From positions 1-29,995 of the forward strand of contig JASFHK010000016.1 of the NCBI GenBank assembly GCA_050123275.1: a stretch of 29,995 nt of DNA, read 5' to 3'. Positions 1 to 7,628 of this stretch are shown piece after piece. This DNA is from E44-bin88 sp050123275. Lineage in GTDB: Bacteria; Chloroflexota; Dehalococcoidia; Dehalococcoidales; BS750m-G39. A program made the position numbers and the translations under genes. Below the pieces are notes generated by a model, which made no database searches, had not been told where the DNA came from, and saw only the letters and a program-made list of their open reading frames with translations. How positions within the stretch are numbered: the first letter of the stretch is position 1; each line of letters opens with the position of its first letter.

Positions 1-859
<859 letters not shown>

Positions 860-894
860 TGCTTCAGATTTGATATTAGTCCGCTCTATTCAAT

Positions 895-906
895 TGTTAA
901 AGTGCT
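895..906 (-). promoter_or_regulatory. boxA-like antitermination site in 23S leader
   Basis: The minus strand reads AGCACTTTAACA, which matches the E. coli rRNA boxA TGCTCTTTAACA at 10 of 12 positions. It lies downstream of the leader stem-loop and about 36 nt before the mature 23S start, as boxA does in rrn leaders and 16S-23S spacers. NusB and S10 would bind the RNA copy to help polymerase read through. The assignment rests on motif and position only. Confidence 0.65.
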
Positions 907-908
907 TA

Positions 909-983
909 ACACATAACTAAACGGCTTGGCGATTAATCGCCAAGCCGTTCTTGGCTAAATCACCAAAACTATGGGTTATGTGT
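909..983 (-). other. Strong leader stem-loop upstream of 23S rRNA
   Basis: Two nested inverted repeats are present. The outer 9-bp arms are ACACATAAC (909-917) and GTTATGTGT (975-983). Inside lies a perfect 30-bp palindrome at 920-949 with half-site AACGGCTTGGCGATT. In the leader transcript this would form a very stable hairpin a few tens of nucleotides before the mature 23S 5' end. A role in RNase III-type processing or in leader folding is inferred from its position. It has no T-run, so it does not look like a terminator. Confidence 0.75.
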
Positions 984-1006
984 CAACGCTGTTCATAAGT
1001 AGCAGA

Positions 1007-1035
1007 ATAGTAGCACACCGGTGGGGGTTTGTCAA
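1007..1035 (-). promoter_or_regulatory. sigma70-type promoter of the 23S rRNA gene
   Basis: On the minus strand there is a perfect -35 TTGACA (1035-1030), a 17-bp spacer and a -10 TACTAT (1012-1007). Transcription should start near 1000, giving a leader of about 140 nt before the mature 23S rRNA. The near-consensus hexamers and spacing fit a strong rRNA promoter. A second TTGACA at 986-981 on the same strand has no good -10 partner. Confidence 0.8.
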
Positions 1036-1092
1036 GGAGTTAGGGGGGCGATTTTTTTGTTAAAAATACGTGGCGATTTAGGGTTCAGGTTG

Positions 1093-1121
1093 TTGACAGC
1101 TTAGGGGAGCTATGGTAATAT
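1093..1121 (+). promoter_or_regulatory. sigma70-type promoter of the rpsL ribosomal protein cluster
   Basis: A perfect -35 TTGACA (1093-1098), a 17-bp spacer and -10 TAATAT (1116-1121) lie about 130 bp upstream of rpsL. The predicted start near 1128 gives a leader of roughly 125 nt. This is the only strong promoter seen ahead of the whole ribosomal protein cluster. Its -35 box is about 57 bp from the -35 of the divergent 23S promoter, so both major components of ribosome synthesis are driven from one small intergenic region. Confidence 0.8.
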
Positions 1122-1203
1122 AACAAGTTGCCGCTTGGTTTTTCGGCTGATGGTTAAAATGAGCTAAAAATCGTTAGGCTCAATCGACAACTTTCAGCTT
1201 GTG

Positions 1204-1227
1204 ATGGATGAGCTACGGCTCATCCAT
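1204..1227 (+). other. Hairpin in rpsL mRNA leader
   Basis: Arms ATGGATGAGC (1204-1213) and GCTCATCCAT (1218-1227) pair perfectly around a TACG loop, ending 8 nt before the AGGAGG-type ribosome binding site of rpsL (about 1237-1245). There is no T-run, so a terminator is unlikely. A translational control or mRNA stability element is possible. No known r-protein target structure was recognised. Confidence 0.55.
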
Positions 1228-1253
1228 TTAAATTGTAGGAGGAGGCATAGAAA

Positions 1254-1718
1254 TTGCCCACGGTTAATCAGTTGGTGCGCAAAGGGCGCTCCAGGGCAAC
1301 CAAGAAAACTAAGGCGCCGGCGTTGCTCCTTAGCTATAATGCGTTGCGCAACAGAATGGTAACGGGGAAGGGCTCCCCGCAGAAGCGCGGGGTCTGCGTC
1401 CAGGTAAAGACGACCACCCCCAAAAAGCCCAACTCGGCGCTGCGCAAGATAGCGCGCGTGCGCCTGACCAATCAAATAGAAGTAACCGCTTATATCCCCG
1501 GCGAGGGGCATGAGCTTCAGGAACACTCGGTAGTGTTAATAAGGGGCGGACGTGTCAAGGACCTGCCCGGTGTCCGCTACCATATTATCCGCGGCGCTCT
1601 GGACGCCACCGGCGTGGCCAACAGACGCCAGGGACGCAGTAAATACGGCAGCAAACGGTCGGCCAGGCCCACGGTGGAAGCACCCGGCGCGGCCACTGAA
1701 GCGGCGGCAGGGGAGTAG
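1254..1718 (+). CDS. rpsL: 30S ribosomal protein S12
   Basis: S12 sits in the decoding centre of the small subunit and helps monitor codon-anticodon pairing. The start is a TTG placed 8-10 nt after a strong AGGAGGAGG, giving the expected N-terminus MPTVNQLVRKGR. The PKKPNSALRK loop (about residues 56-65) and GGRVKDLPGVRYH segment are intact, with the wild-type lysines whose replacement gives streptomycin resistance in other bacteria. It has the internal insertion before SPQKRG typical of Gram-positive S12. The 154 residues exceed the usual 124-140 because of an Ala/Glu-rich tail of about 17 residues. It is the first gene of the cluster, directly behind the promoter and leader hairpin. Confidence 0.98.
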   Translation: MPTVNQLVRKGRSRATKKTKAPALLLSYNALRNRMVTGKGSPQKRGVCVQVKTTTPKKPNSALRKIARVRLTNQIEVTAYIPGEGHELQEHSVVLIRGGRVKDLPGVRYHIIRGALDATGVANRRQGRSKYGSKRSARPTVEAPGAATEAAAGE

Positions 1719-1727
1719 GAGAGAAAG

Positions 1728-2198
1728 ATGCCAAGGCGTTCCCGTGCTACCAGAAGAGAAATAGTGCCCGATGCCAAATACCACAACGAGATTGTCTCCC
1801 GGTTGATTAACCGGATTATGGTGTGGGGAAAGAAGAGCCGGGCGGAGGAAATAGTCTACGGCGCCCTCGACATTATGCAATCCCAGGGTGCCAAAGAGCC
1901 CACCGATGCTCTAGAGCAGGCGGTGAAAAACGCCACCCCCCAACTTGAGGTAAAACCCCGCCGCGTCGGCGGCGCCACCTATCAGGTGCCCGTCGAGGTT
2001 CGCCCGGAGCGCGCCCTATCGCTGGCTTTGCGCTGGCTGGTGGCTTCGGCCCGGGCCCGGGGCGGCAAGTCCATGGCGGAAAAGCTGGCGGCGGAGTTAA
2101 CCGACGCCTCGCGGGGAGAGGGCGTAACCATTAAGAAGCGTGAGGATACCCACAAGATGGCTGAGGCCAACCGTGCCTTTGCCCATTATCGGTGGTAG
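1728..2198 (+). CDS. rpsG: 30S ribosomal protein S7
   Basis: S7 is a primary 16S rRNA-binding protein that organises the 3' major domain (the head) and lines the E-site mRNA path. Its 156 residues equal the usual bacterial length. The conserved RRVGGATYQVP segment (about residues 77-88) and the terminal ANRAFAHYRW are intact. The ATG follows an AGGAGAG site and lies 9 nt after rpsL, the normal str operon order. In E. coli S7 is the autoregulator of this operon, but no S12-S7 intergenic structure can exist in so short a gap here, so control must differ if present. Confidence 0.98.
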   Translation: MPRRSRATRREIVPDAKYHNEIVSRLINRIMVWGKKSRAEEIVYGALDIMQSQGAKEPTDALEQAVKNATPQLEVKPRRVGGATYQVPVEVRPERALSLALRWLVASARARGGKSMAEKLAAELTDASRGEGVTIKKREDTHKMAEANRAFAHYRW

Positions 2199-2207
2199 GA
2201 GAGGAAG

Positions 2208-4286
2208 ATGGCGAGGAGTTTCCCTTTAGATAAAATACGTAATATTGCTATTATCGCTCATATTGACGCGGGCAAGACCACCGTCACCGAGCGCATACTC
2301 TATCACACCGGTCGCACCTATAAAATCGGTGAGGTAGACGAGGGCACGACGGTAATGGACTGGATGGAGGAGGAGAAGAAGCGGGGCATTACCATCACGG
2401 CGGCGGCGACCACCTGTTACTGGGAGGACCACCGCATCAACATCATCGATACCCCGGGGCACGTTGACTTCACCGCCGAGGTGGAGCGCAGCCTGAGGGT
2501 GCTCGACGGCGGCGTGGTCGTTTTCGACGCCGTGGCCGGCGTCGAGGCGCAGTCGGAGACGGTCTGGCGCCAGGCGGACAGGTATAGCGTTCCCCGCATC
2601 TGTTTCATCAACAAGATGGACCGGGTGGGGGCCAACTTCGAGCGCACCGTTAGCATGATTGAAGAGATGCTGGGGGCCAAGCCCCTGGTGATACAGCTGC
2701 CGCTGGGCAGCGAAGAGAATTTCGAGGGCGTTATCGACCTGGTGGAAAACAAGGCTTTGCACTTTGCCGCCGACCCCAAGGAGCCGCCCGTGGCGGAGGA
2801 CATCCCCGAGTCGGAGCAGGCGCGGTGCGCCCGGGCCCGACAGACGCTCATCGAAAAACTGGCCGAAACCGACGACCAGATACTGGCGCTTTATCTCGAG
2901 GGCACGGCTATTGCCCCCGAAGATCTGAAGCAGGCGCTAAGACGGGTAACTCTGGCGGTAAAAGGAGTGCCCGTTCTTTGCGGTACTGCCTTTAAGAACA
3001 AGGGCGTCCGGCCCTTGCTTAACGCTATCGTAAGCTACCTGCCTTCGCCGGAGGATATGCCCCCGGTGAGGGCTATTGATACCCGGGTGGGGGGCGAGGT
3101 CGCCCGCCCGCCCAAGGACGACGCCCCCTTTGCGGCGCTGGCTTTCAAGGTGGTCTCCGACCCCTTCGTGGGCCGGCTGGTCTATTTCCGGGTCTATTCG
3201 GGCACGGTCAAGGTCGGCGCCCAGGTCCTCAACTCCACCCGCGGCAAGCGGGAGCGTATCGGCAGACTGCTGCGGATGCACGCCAACCGTCGGGAGGAGG
3301 AAGAAGAAGTAGGCGCCGGCGCCATCGTGGCCACGCTGGGGCTCAAGGACACCTTTACCGGCGACACCCTTTGCCATTACTCCCAGCCCGTGCTCCTGGA
3401 AGCCATCCGCTTCCCCGAGCCGGTCATCTCGGTGGCGGTGGAGCCCAAGACCAGGGCCGACCAGGACAAGCTGGGCAACGCCCTGCAGAGACTGACCGAG
3501 GAAGACCCTACCTTCCGCGTCAAATACGACCAGGAAGCGGGGCAGACGATTATCTCGGGGATGGGCGAGCTTCACCTGGAGTTCCTGGTGAGCCGCTTGG
3601 TCAGCGAGTTCGGGGTGGAAGCCCAGATAGGCAAACCCCGCGTATCCTATAAAGAGACGATTACCCAGGCGGTGGAGGTGGAGGGCAAGTTCATCCGGCA
3701 GAGCGGCGGGCGCGGCCAGTACGGCCACGTCCTCATCAAGCTGGAGCCCATGGAGCGGAGCGGCGGCTTCCAGTTCGTCGAACGCATCAAGGGCGGTGCC
3801 CTGCCCAAACAGTATATTCAAGCCGCTGAGGTTGGCATCAAAGAGGCTATGGAGACGGGGGTGGTGGCGGGATATCCCATGGTGGATGTCAAGGCCACCC
3901 TCTACGACGGCAGCTATCACGAGGTCGATTCTTCCGACATCGCCTTCAAGATGGCCGGCTCCATGGCGCTGAGGGACGGCGCGGCTAAGGCCAAGCCCAT
4001 CCTGCTCGAGCCGATAATGAAAATCGAAATAGTTGCACCGGAGCAGTTCCTTGGTGATATAATGGGAGACCTCAACTCCAGACGGGGTCACATCGATTCC
4101 GTCGGGTCGCGCGACGTACTGTCGGTGATTCGCGCCCTGGTGCCGCTGGCTGAGACTTTCGGCTACGCCACCAATCTGCGCTCTCTGACCCAGGGACGGG
4201 CGGCTTACTCGCTGGAGTTTGACCACTACGACGAGGTACCGGCCGAACTGGCCGACCAGATAACCGGAAAGGCCATGGTGAGGTAG
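2208..4286 (+). CDS. fusA: Translation elongation factor G
   Basis: EF-G is the GTPase that drives translocation of tRNA and mRNA and, with RRF, ribosome recycling. The 692 residues match the normal length. The GTPase signatures are all present: G1 AHIDAGKTT (17-25), switch I RGIT (59-62), G3 DTPGH (81-85) and G4 NKMD (135-138). Later segments match domains II-V, including SGMGELHLE in domain III and the RQSGGRGQYGHV stretch that starts domain IV. The ATG follows AGGAGAGG and lies 9 nt after rpsG. The gene normally next in line, tuf, is absent; rpsJ follows after 13 nt. Confidence 0.99.
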   Translation: MARSFPLDKIRNIAIIAHIDAGKTTVTERILYHTGRTYKIGEVDEGTTVMDWMEEEKKRGITITAAATTCYWEDHRINIIDTPGHVDFTAEVERSLRVLDGGVVVFDAVAGVEAQSETVWRQADRYSVPRICFINKMDRVGANFERTVSMIEEMLGAKPLVIQLPLGSEENFEGVIDLVENKALHFAADPKEPPVAEDIPESEQARCARARQTLIEKLAETDDQILALYLEGTAIAPEDLKQALRRVTLAVKGVPVLCGTAFKNKGVRPLLNAIVSYLPSPEDMPPVRAIDTRVGGEVARPPKDDAPFAALAFKVVSDPFVGRLVYFRVYSGTVKVGAQVLNSTRGKRERIGRLLRMHANRREEEEEVGAGAIVATLGLKDTFTGDTLCHYSQPVLLEAIRFPEPVISVAVEPKTRADQDKLGNALQRLTEEDPTFRVKYDQEAGQTIISGMGELHLEFLVSRLVSEFGVEAQIGKPRVSYKETITQAVEVEGKFIRQSGGRGQYGHVLIKLEPMERSGGFQFVERIKGGALPKQYIQAAEVGIKEAMETGVVAGYPMVDVKATLYDGSYHEVDSSDIAFKMAGSMALRDGAAKAKPILLEPIMKIEIVAPEQFLGDIMGDLNSRRGHIDSVGSRDVLSVIRALVPLAETFGYATNLRSLTQGRAAYSLEFDHYDEVPAELADQITGKAMVR

Positions 4287-4299
4287 AAGAGGTTCAAAA

Positions 4300-4608
4300 A
4301 TGCCGAAACAGAAGATTCGCATTAAGCTAAAGGGTTACGACCACAAGATTTTAGACCTCTCGGTGGAACAGATTGTCGCCGCCGTGGAGAGAACAGGGGC
4401 GGTGGTCGTGGGTCCCGTACCTTTGCCCACCCGTATTCAGAAGTTCAGCGTTATCCGCTCCCCCTTTATCGACAAGGACTCGCAGGAGCAGTTCGAAATA
4501 CGGACGCACAAAAGACTGATTGACATTGTGGAGATGACATCGAAGACTATCGACGCCCTGAGCAACCTGAACCTTCCCGCCGGGGTGGAGATAGACATCA
4601 AGAGTTAA
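4300..4608 (+). CDS. rpsJ: 30S ribosomal protein S10
   Basis: S10 is a head protein of the small subunit and, as NusE, partners NusB in rRNA antitermination at boxA sites such as the one proposed at 895-906. The 102 residues match the family. The GPVPLPTR segment and the extended loop that follows (FSVIRSPFIDKDSQEQFE) are typical. An AGAGG lies 8 nt before the ATG. It opens the S10-type part of the cluster but lies only 13 nt after fusA, so no separate promoter is likely. Confidence 0.98.
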   Translation: MPKQKIRIKLKGYDHKILDLSVEQIVAAVERTGAVVVGPVPLPTRIQKFSVIRSPFIDKDSQEQFEIRTHKRLIDIVEMTSKTIDALSNLNLPAGVEIDIKS

Positions 4609-4612
4609 AGCT

Positions 4613-5236
4613 ATGGTTAGTGGCATCATTGGCAAAAAGCTGGGAATGGCGCAGGTCTTCGCCGAATCGGGTGAGGCCGAGGCGGTGACGGCTATCGAAG
4701 CCGGTCCCTGCGTGGTAACCCAGGTTAAAACGATGGATAAAGAGGGCTATAAAGCCGCCCAGCTCGGCTTCGGCGAAGCCAAGAGAATCAACTCCCCCGA
4801 AAAGGGGCACCTCAAGAAACTGGGGCAGTTCCGGTATTTAAGGGAGTTTCGCCTGGCCGCAGACGCCGAAGTCAAGGTGGGGGATAAGGTTGACGTGGGG
4901 CTGTTCAAAGAAGGCGACCTGATCGACGTTACCGGCGTCAGCAAGGGCAAGGGCTTTGCCGGCGTGGTAAAGCGCCACGGTTTTGCCGGCGGTCCCAAGA
5001 CCCACGGTCAGTCCGACCGCCACCGCGCCCCCGGCTCTATCGGGGCGACGACCTCGCCGGGTAGAGTGCTCAAGGGCAAGCGCATGGCGGGGCACATGGG
5101 AAGCGAACGGGTGACGGTTTCGCACCTGAAGGTATATAAAGCCGACCCGGAGCGCAACCTGCTGCTGGTCAAGGGGGCTGTCCCCGGCGCCAGGAACGGG
5201 CTGTTGCTCATCGAGAAACGGGAGGGGAAGCAATAA
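4613..5236 (+). CDS. rplC: 50S ribosomal protein L3
   Basis: L3 is an early assembly protein whose long internal loop reaches towards the peptidyl transferase centre. The 207 residues are the normal length. The N-terminal GIIGKKLGMAQVF and the signature region KGFAGVVKRHGFAGGPKTHG followed by the SIGATTSPGRVLKGKRMAGHMG loop are present, including the Gln (in the THGQSD turn) that is methylated in E. coli. The ATG comes 4 nt after the rpsJ stop and has only a weak ribosome binding site, so coupling to rpsJ translation is likely. Confidence 0.98.
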   Translation: MVSGIIGKKLGMAQVFAESGEAEAVTAIEAGPCVVTQVKTMDKEGYKAAQLGFGEAKRINSPEKGHLKKLGQFRYLREFRLAADAEVKVGDKVDVGLFKEGDLIDVTGVSKGKGFAGVVKRHGFAGGPKTHGQSDRHRAPGSIGATTSPGRVLKGKRMAGHMGSERVTVSHLKVYKADPERNLLLVKGAVPGARNGLLLIEKREGKQ

Positions 5237-5241
5237 AGACA

Positions 5242-5880
5242 GTGGAAATACCGGTTTACAGCCTCGCTGGCGAGGTGATTAAGAATATCGAGCTGAGTGA
5301 CGACGTCTTCGCCGTTCCCTTTAACGAGGCGGTGGTGCACCAGGCGCTGGTCAGGCAGCGGGCGAACTCCCGGCAGGGTACCGCCAGCACCCAGACCCGC
5401 GGCGAGGTGACCGCCAGCACGGCCAAGCTGTTCCGCCAGAAGCACACCGGCCTGGCGCGCGCGGGCAGCCGCCGTTCGCCGATAAGGCGGGGTGGCGGCG
5501 TTACCTTCGGGCCCAAGCCCCGGGATTACCGCCAGGACATGCCCAAGAAGATGCGCCAGCTGGCGATAAGGTGCGTGCTCTCGGCCAAGGCCAGGGACGC
5601 CGAGCTTAAAGTAGTCGAAGAGCCCAAGTTCGACCAGCCCAAGACCAAAGAGATGGCCGGGATTCTGGCGGCGCTGGGCATCGATTCCAAGACGCTTATC
5701 GTCACCGATATGCCCGAAGAGAATTTCATCAAGTCGGCCCGCAACCTGGCGGGGGTAAAAACGCTGCCCGCCCATATCCTTAACGTGGCCGACATGTTAT
5801 CCTATAAGACCTTATTGATGACCGAATCGGCGGTACGCCGCGCCGAGAAAGTCTGGGGAGGCAGCCATGCATCTGTCTGA
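5242..5880 (+). CDS. rplD: 50S ribosomal protein L4
   Basis: L4 binds 23S domain I and its extended loop lines the polypeptide exit tunnel. In E. coli it also represses the S10 operon. A GTG start gives the expected N-terminus MEIPVYSLAGEV. The loop region RQGTASTQTRGEV and the GGGVTFGPKPRDY block (about residues 86-98) are conserved. The 212 residues are normal. The 3' end overlaps the start of rplW by 14 nt. The best ribosome binding site, GGAGGGG, lies inside rplC and is rather far upstream, so coupling is probable. No L4-binding attenuator was recognised ahead of rpsJ. Confidence 0.97.
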   Translation: MEIPVYSLAGEVIKNIELSDDVFAVPFNEAVVHQALVRQRANSRQGTASTQTRGEVTASTAKLFRQKHTGLARAGSRRSPIRRGGGVTFGPKPRDYRQDMPKKMRQLAIRCVLSAKARDAELKVVEEPKFDQPKTKEMAGILAALGIDSKTLIVTDMPEENFIKSARNLAGVKTLPAHILNVADMLSYKTLLMTESAVRRAEKVWGGSHASV

Positions 5881-6154
5881 GGTATTGCGCCGTCCCCTGA
5901 TAACGGAGAAGAACACCGCCATCCAGTCGCCTCAGGGCAAGTACGCCTTCGAGGTCGCCGCCGGCGCCAACAAGGAGCTGGTCAAGCAGGCGGTGGAAAA
6001 GGCGTTTAAGGTTGACGTAACCAAGGTCAACGTGATGACCGTGCCGGGTAGCCGGCGCATGATGCGGGGCCGAAGCGTGGTTTCGCCTTCCTGGAAGAAG
6101 GCTATCGTCACGCTGAAACCCGGCGATAAAATCGAACTATTCGAGGGGGTTTAG
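5867..6154 (+). CDS. rplW: 50S ribosomal protein L23
   Basis: L23 lies at the exit of the peptide tunnel, where it docks trigger factor and the signal recognition particle. The 95 residues match the family, with the N-terminal RRPLITEKN motif and the FEVAAGANKELVKQAVE segment. The start is an ATG inside the last codons of rplD, and the stop codon directly abuts the GTG of rplB, so the three genes are tightly coupled. Confidence 0.97.
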   Translation: MHLSEVLRRPLITEKNTAIQSPQGKYAFEVAAGANKELVKQAVEKAFKVDVTKVNVMTVPGSRRMMRGRSVVSPSWKKAIVTLKPGDKIELFEGV

Positions 6155-6982
6155 GTGCCACTAAAGCAGTATCGTCCTACCTCCCCCGGGCGACGGGGCA
6201 TGACCGGCTCCAGCTTTGAGGAAATAACCAAGGCCAAGCCGGAAAAGTCGCTGCTCGCCCCCAAGAAAAGGAGAGCGGGACGGAGTAATCAGGGCAAGAT
6301 AACGGTACGCCACCGCGGCGGCGGCGCCAAGCGACGGCTGCGCATACTGGACTTCAAGCGCGATAAGCTGGGCGTGCCGGGCCGCGTGGCCGCCATCGAA
6401 TACGACCCCAACCGTTCGGCTCGTATCGCCCTCATCTTCTATGCCGACGGGGACAAGCGCTATATCCTGGCGCCCAACGAGCTCAAGGTGGGCGACACCA
6501 TAAAATCGGGCGGCGATGCCGAGGTCAAGCCGGGCAACGCCCTGCCCTTGAAGCAAATCCCCACCGGCACGCTGATACACAATATCGAGATGGCGGCGGG
6601 GAAGGGCGGCCAGCTGGTGCGCAGCGCCGGAGTCGCCGCCCAGCTGATGGCTAAAGAAGGTAAATACGCGCTGATACGCCTGCCCTCGGGCGAGATGAGG
6701 CGTCTCAGCATTGATTGCCTGGCCACTATCGGCCAGATAGGCAATATCGACCACAGAAGTGTTAATCTGGGCAAGGCGGGCCGCAAGCGCTGGATGGGCT
6801 GGCGGCCTACGGTGAGGGGTTCGGCCATGAATCCCAGCGACCACCCCCACGGTGGTGGCGAGGGTAGAGCCCCGATCGGCTTGCCCGGACCGAAGACACC
6901 CTGGGGTAAGCCGGCCTTGGGCTACCGAACGCGTAAGGCGAAGGCTTCCGACAGGATGATTGTCAAGCGTAGAGGGAAGTGA
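6155..6982 (+). CDS. rplB: 50S ribosomal protein L2
   Basis: L2 is a core protein of the large subunit needed for subunit association and peptidyl transfer. The 275 residues are normal. The RNA-binding part has GKITVRHRGGGAKRRLR (about residues 48-64) and the C-terminal part has NPSDHPHGGGEGRAPIG, with the conserved His that is essential in E. coli. The GTG start is immediately after the rplW stop codon. Only 4 nt separate its stop from the rpsS start. Confidence 0.98.
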   Translation: MPLKQYRPTSPGRRGMTGSSFEEITKAKPEKSLLAPKKRRAGRSNQGKITVRHRGGGAKRRLRILDFKRDKLGVPGRVAAIEYDPNRSARIALIFYADGDKRYILAPNELKVGDTIKSGGDAEVKPGNALPLKQIPTGTLIHNIEMAAGKGGQLVRSAGVAAQLMAKEGKYALIRLPSGEMRRLSIDCLATIGQIGNIDHRSVNLGKAGRKRWMGWRPTVRGSAMNPSDHPHGGGEGRAPIGLPGPKTPWGKPALGYRTRKAKASDRMIVKRRGK

Positions 6983-6986
6983 CATA

Positions 6987-7280
6987 ATGTCAAGGTCAAC
7001 TAAAAAGGGCCCGGCGATTGACGCCAAGTTGCTCAAGAAAGTAGAAGCACTGAACCGCTCCGGGGAGAAGGCGGTCATCAAGACCTGGTCACGCTGGTCT
7101 ACCGTACTGCCCCAGATGGTGGGTCTCACCATCGGCGTCCACGACGGACGGCGGCACGTGCCTATCTTCGTCACCGAGAACATGGTGGGGCACAAACTGG
7201 GCGAGTTCGCCGCTACCCGAACCTTCCGGGGCCACGGCTCCAGGGGGGAGAAGGTAACCCAGGTAAGGAAGAGGCCCTAG
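6987..7280 (+). CDS. rpsS: 30S ribosomal protein S19
   Basis: S19 forms a complex with S13 in the head of the small subunit and contacts the A-site tRNA region. The ATG at 6987 gives the canonical MSRSTKKGP N-terminus and a 97-residue protein. An in-frame ATG at 6960 lies inside rplB and would add nine unconserved residues, so it was rejected. The GHKLGEFAATRTFRGH block near the C-terminus is the family signature. It continues the S10-type order. Confidence 0.97.
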   Translation: MSRSTKKGPAIDAKLLKKVEALNRSGEKAVIKTWSRWSTVLPQMVGLTIGVHDGRRHVPIFVTENMVGHKLGEFAATRTFRGHGSRGEKVTQVRKRP

Positions 7281-7289
7281 AGTAGAAAA

Positions 7290-7628
7290 ATGGAAGTAAA
7301 AGCAGTATCTAAAGATACCGGTATATCGCCGCGCAAGGTGCGCCCGCTGGTGGATATGGTGCGGGGCAAAAAGGTGGACGAGGCACTGGCTTTGTTACAG
7401 TTCACCCCCAGCCCTACCGCCCGCGTGGTGGCCAAGGTGGTCAAGTCGGCGGCGGCTAACGCCGAGAATAACTACCAGATGGAGCCGTCCGATTTGAGGA
7501 TAACCAGTATCTTTACCGACGACGCCCGGATGCTGAAGCGGGTCCGCCCGCGGGCAAGGGGGCGTTCCAACCGAATATTAAAACGTTCCAGCCATATTAC
7601 CGTCGTGGTTACCGAGGAGGAAGAGTAA
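7290..7628 (+). CDS. rplV: 50S ribosomal protein L22
   Basis: L22 contributes, with L4, to the narrow part of the peptide exit tunnel. The 112 residues match the family. The start of the protein has SPRKVRPLVDMVRGK, the middle has the AANAENNY helix, and the C-terminal hairpin RVRPRARGRSNRI is the loop that lines the tunnel and is mutated in macrolide-resistant strains of other species. The gene ends directly against the TTG of rpsC. Confidence 0.97.
   Translation: MEVKAVSKDTGISPRKVRPLVDMVRGKKVDEALALLQFTPSPTARVVAKVVKSAAANAENNYQMEPSDLRITSIFTDDARMLKRVRPRARGRSNRILKRSSHITVVVTEEEE

Noticed and set aside
1160..1182. Second inverted repeat in the rpsL leader (TGAGC...GCTCA)
   Set aside because: Short arms with a bulge and a long loop; not distinguishable from chance without comparison.
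2937..4322. Open frame of 461 codons antisense to fusA
   Set aside because: It is a composition shadow of the G+C-rich EF-G gene; the sense strand encodes an intact, well-conserved protein and the antisense product has no recognisable domain.
6960..6986. Upstream ATG for rpsS
   Set aside because: It lies inside rplB and adds nine residues not found in S19; the ATG at 6987 gives the conserved N-terminus.
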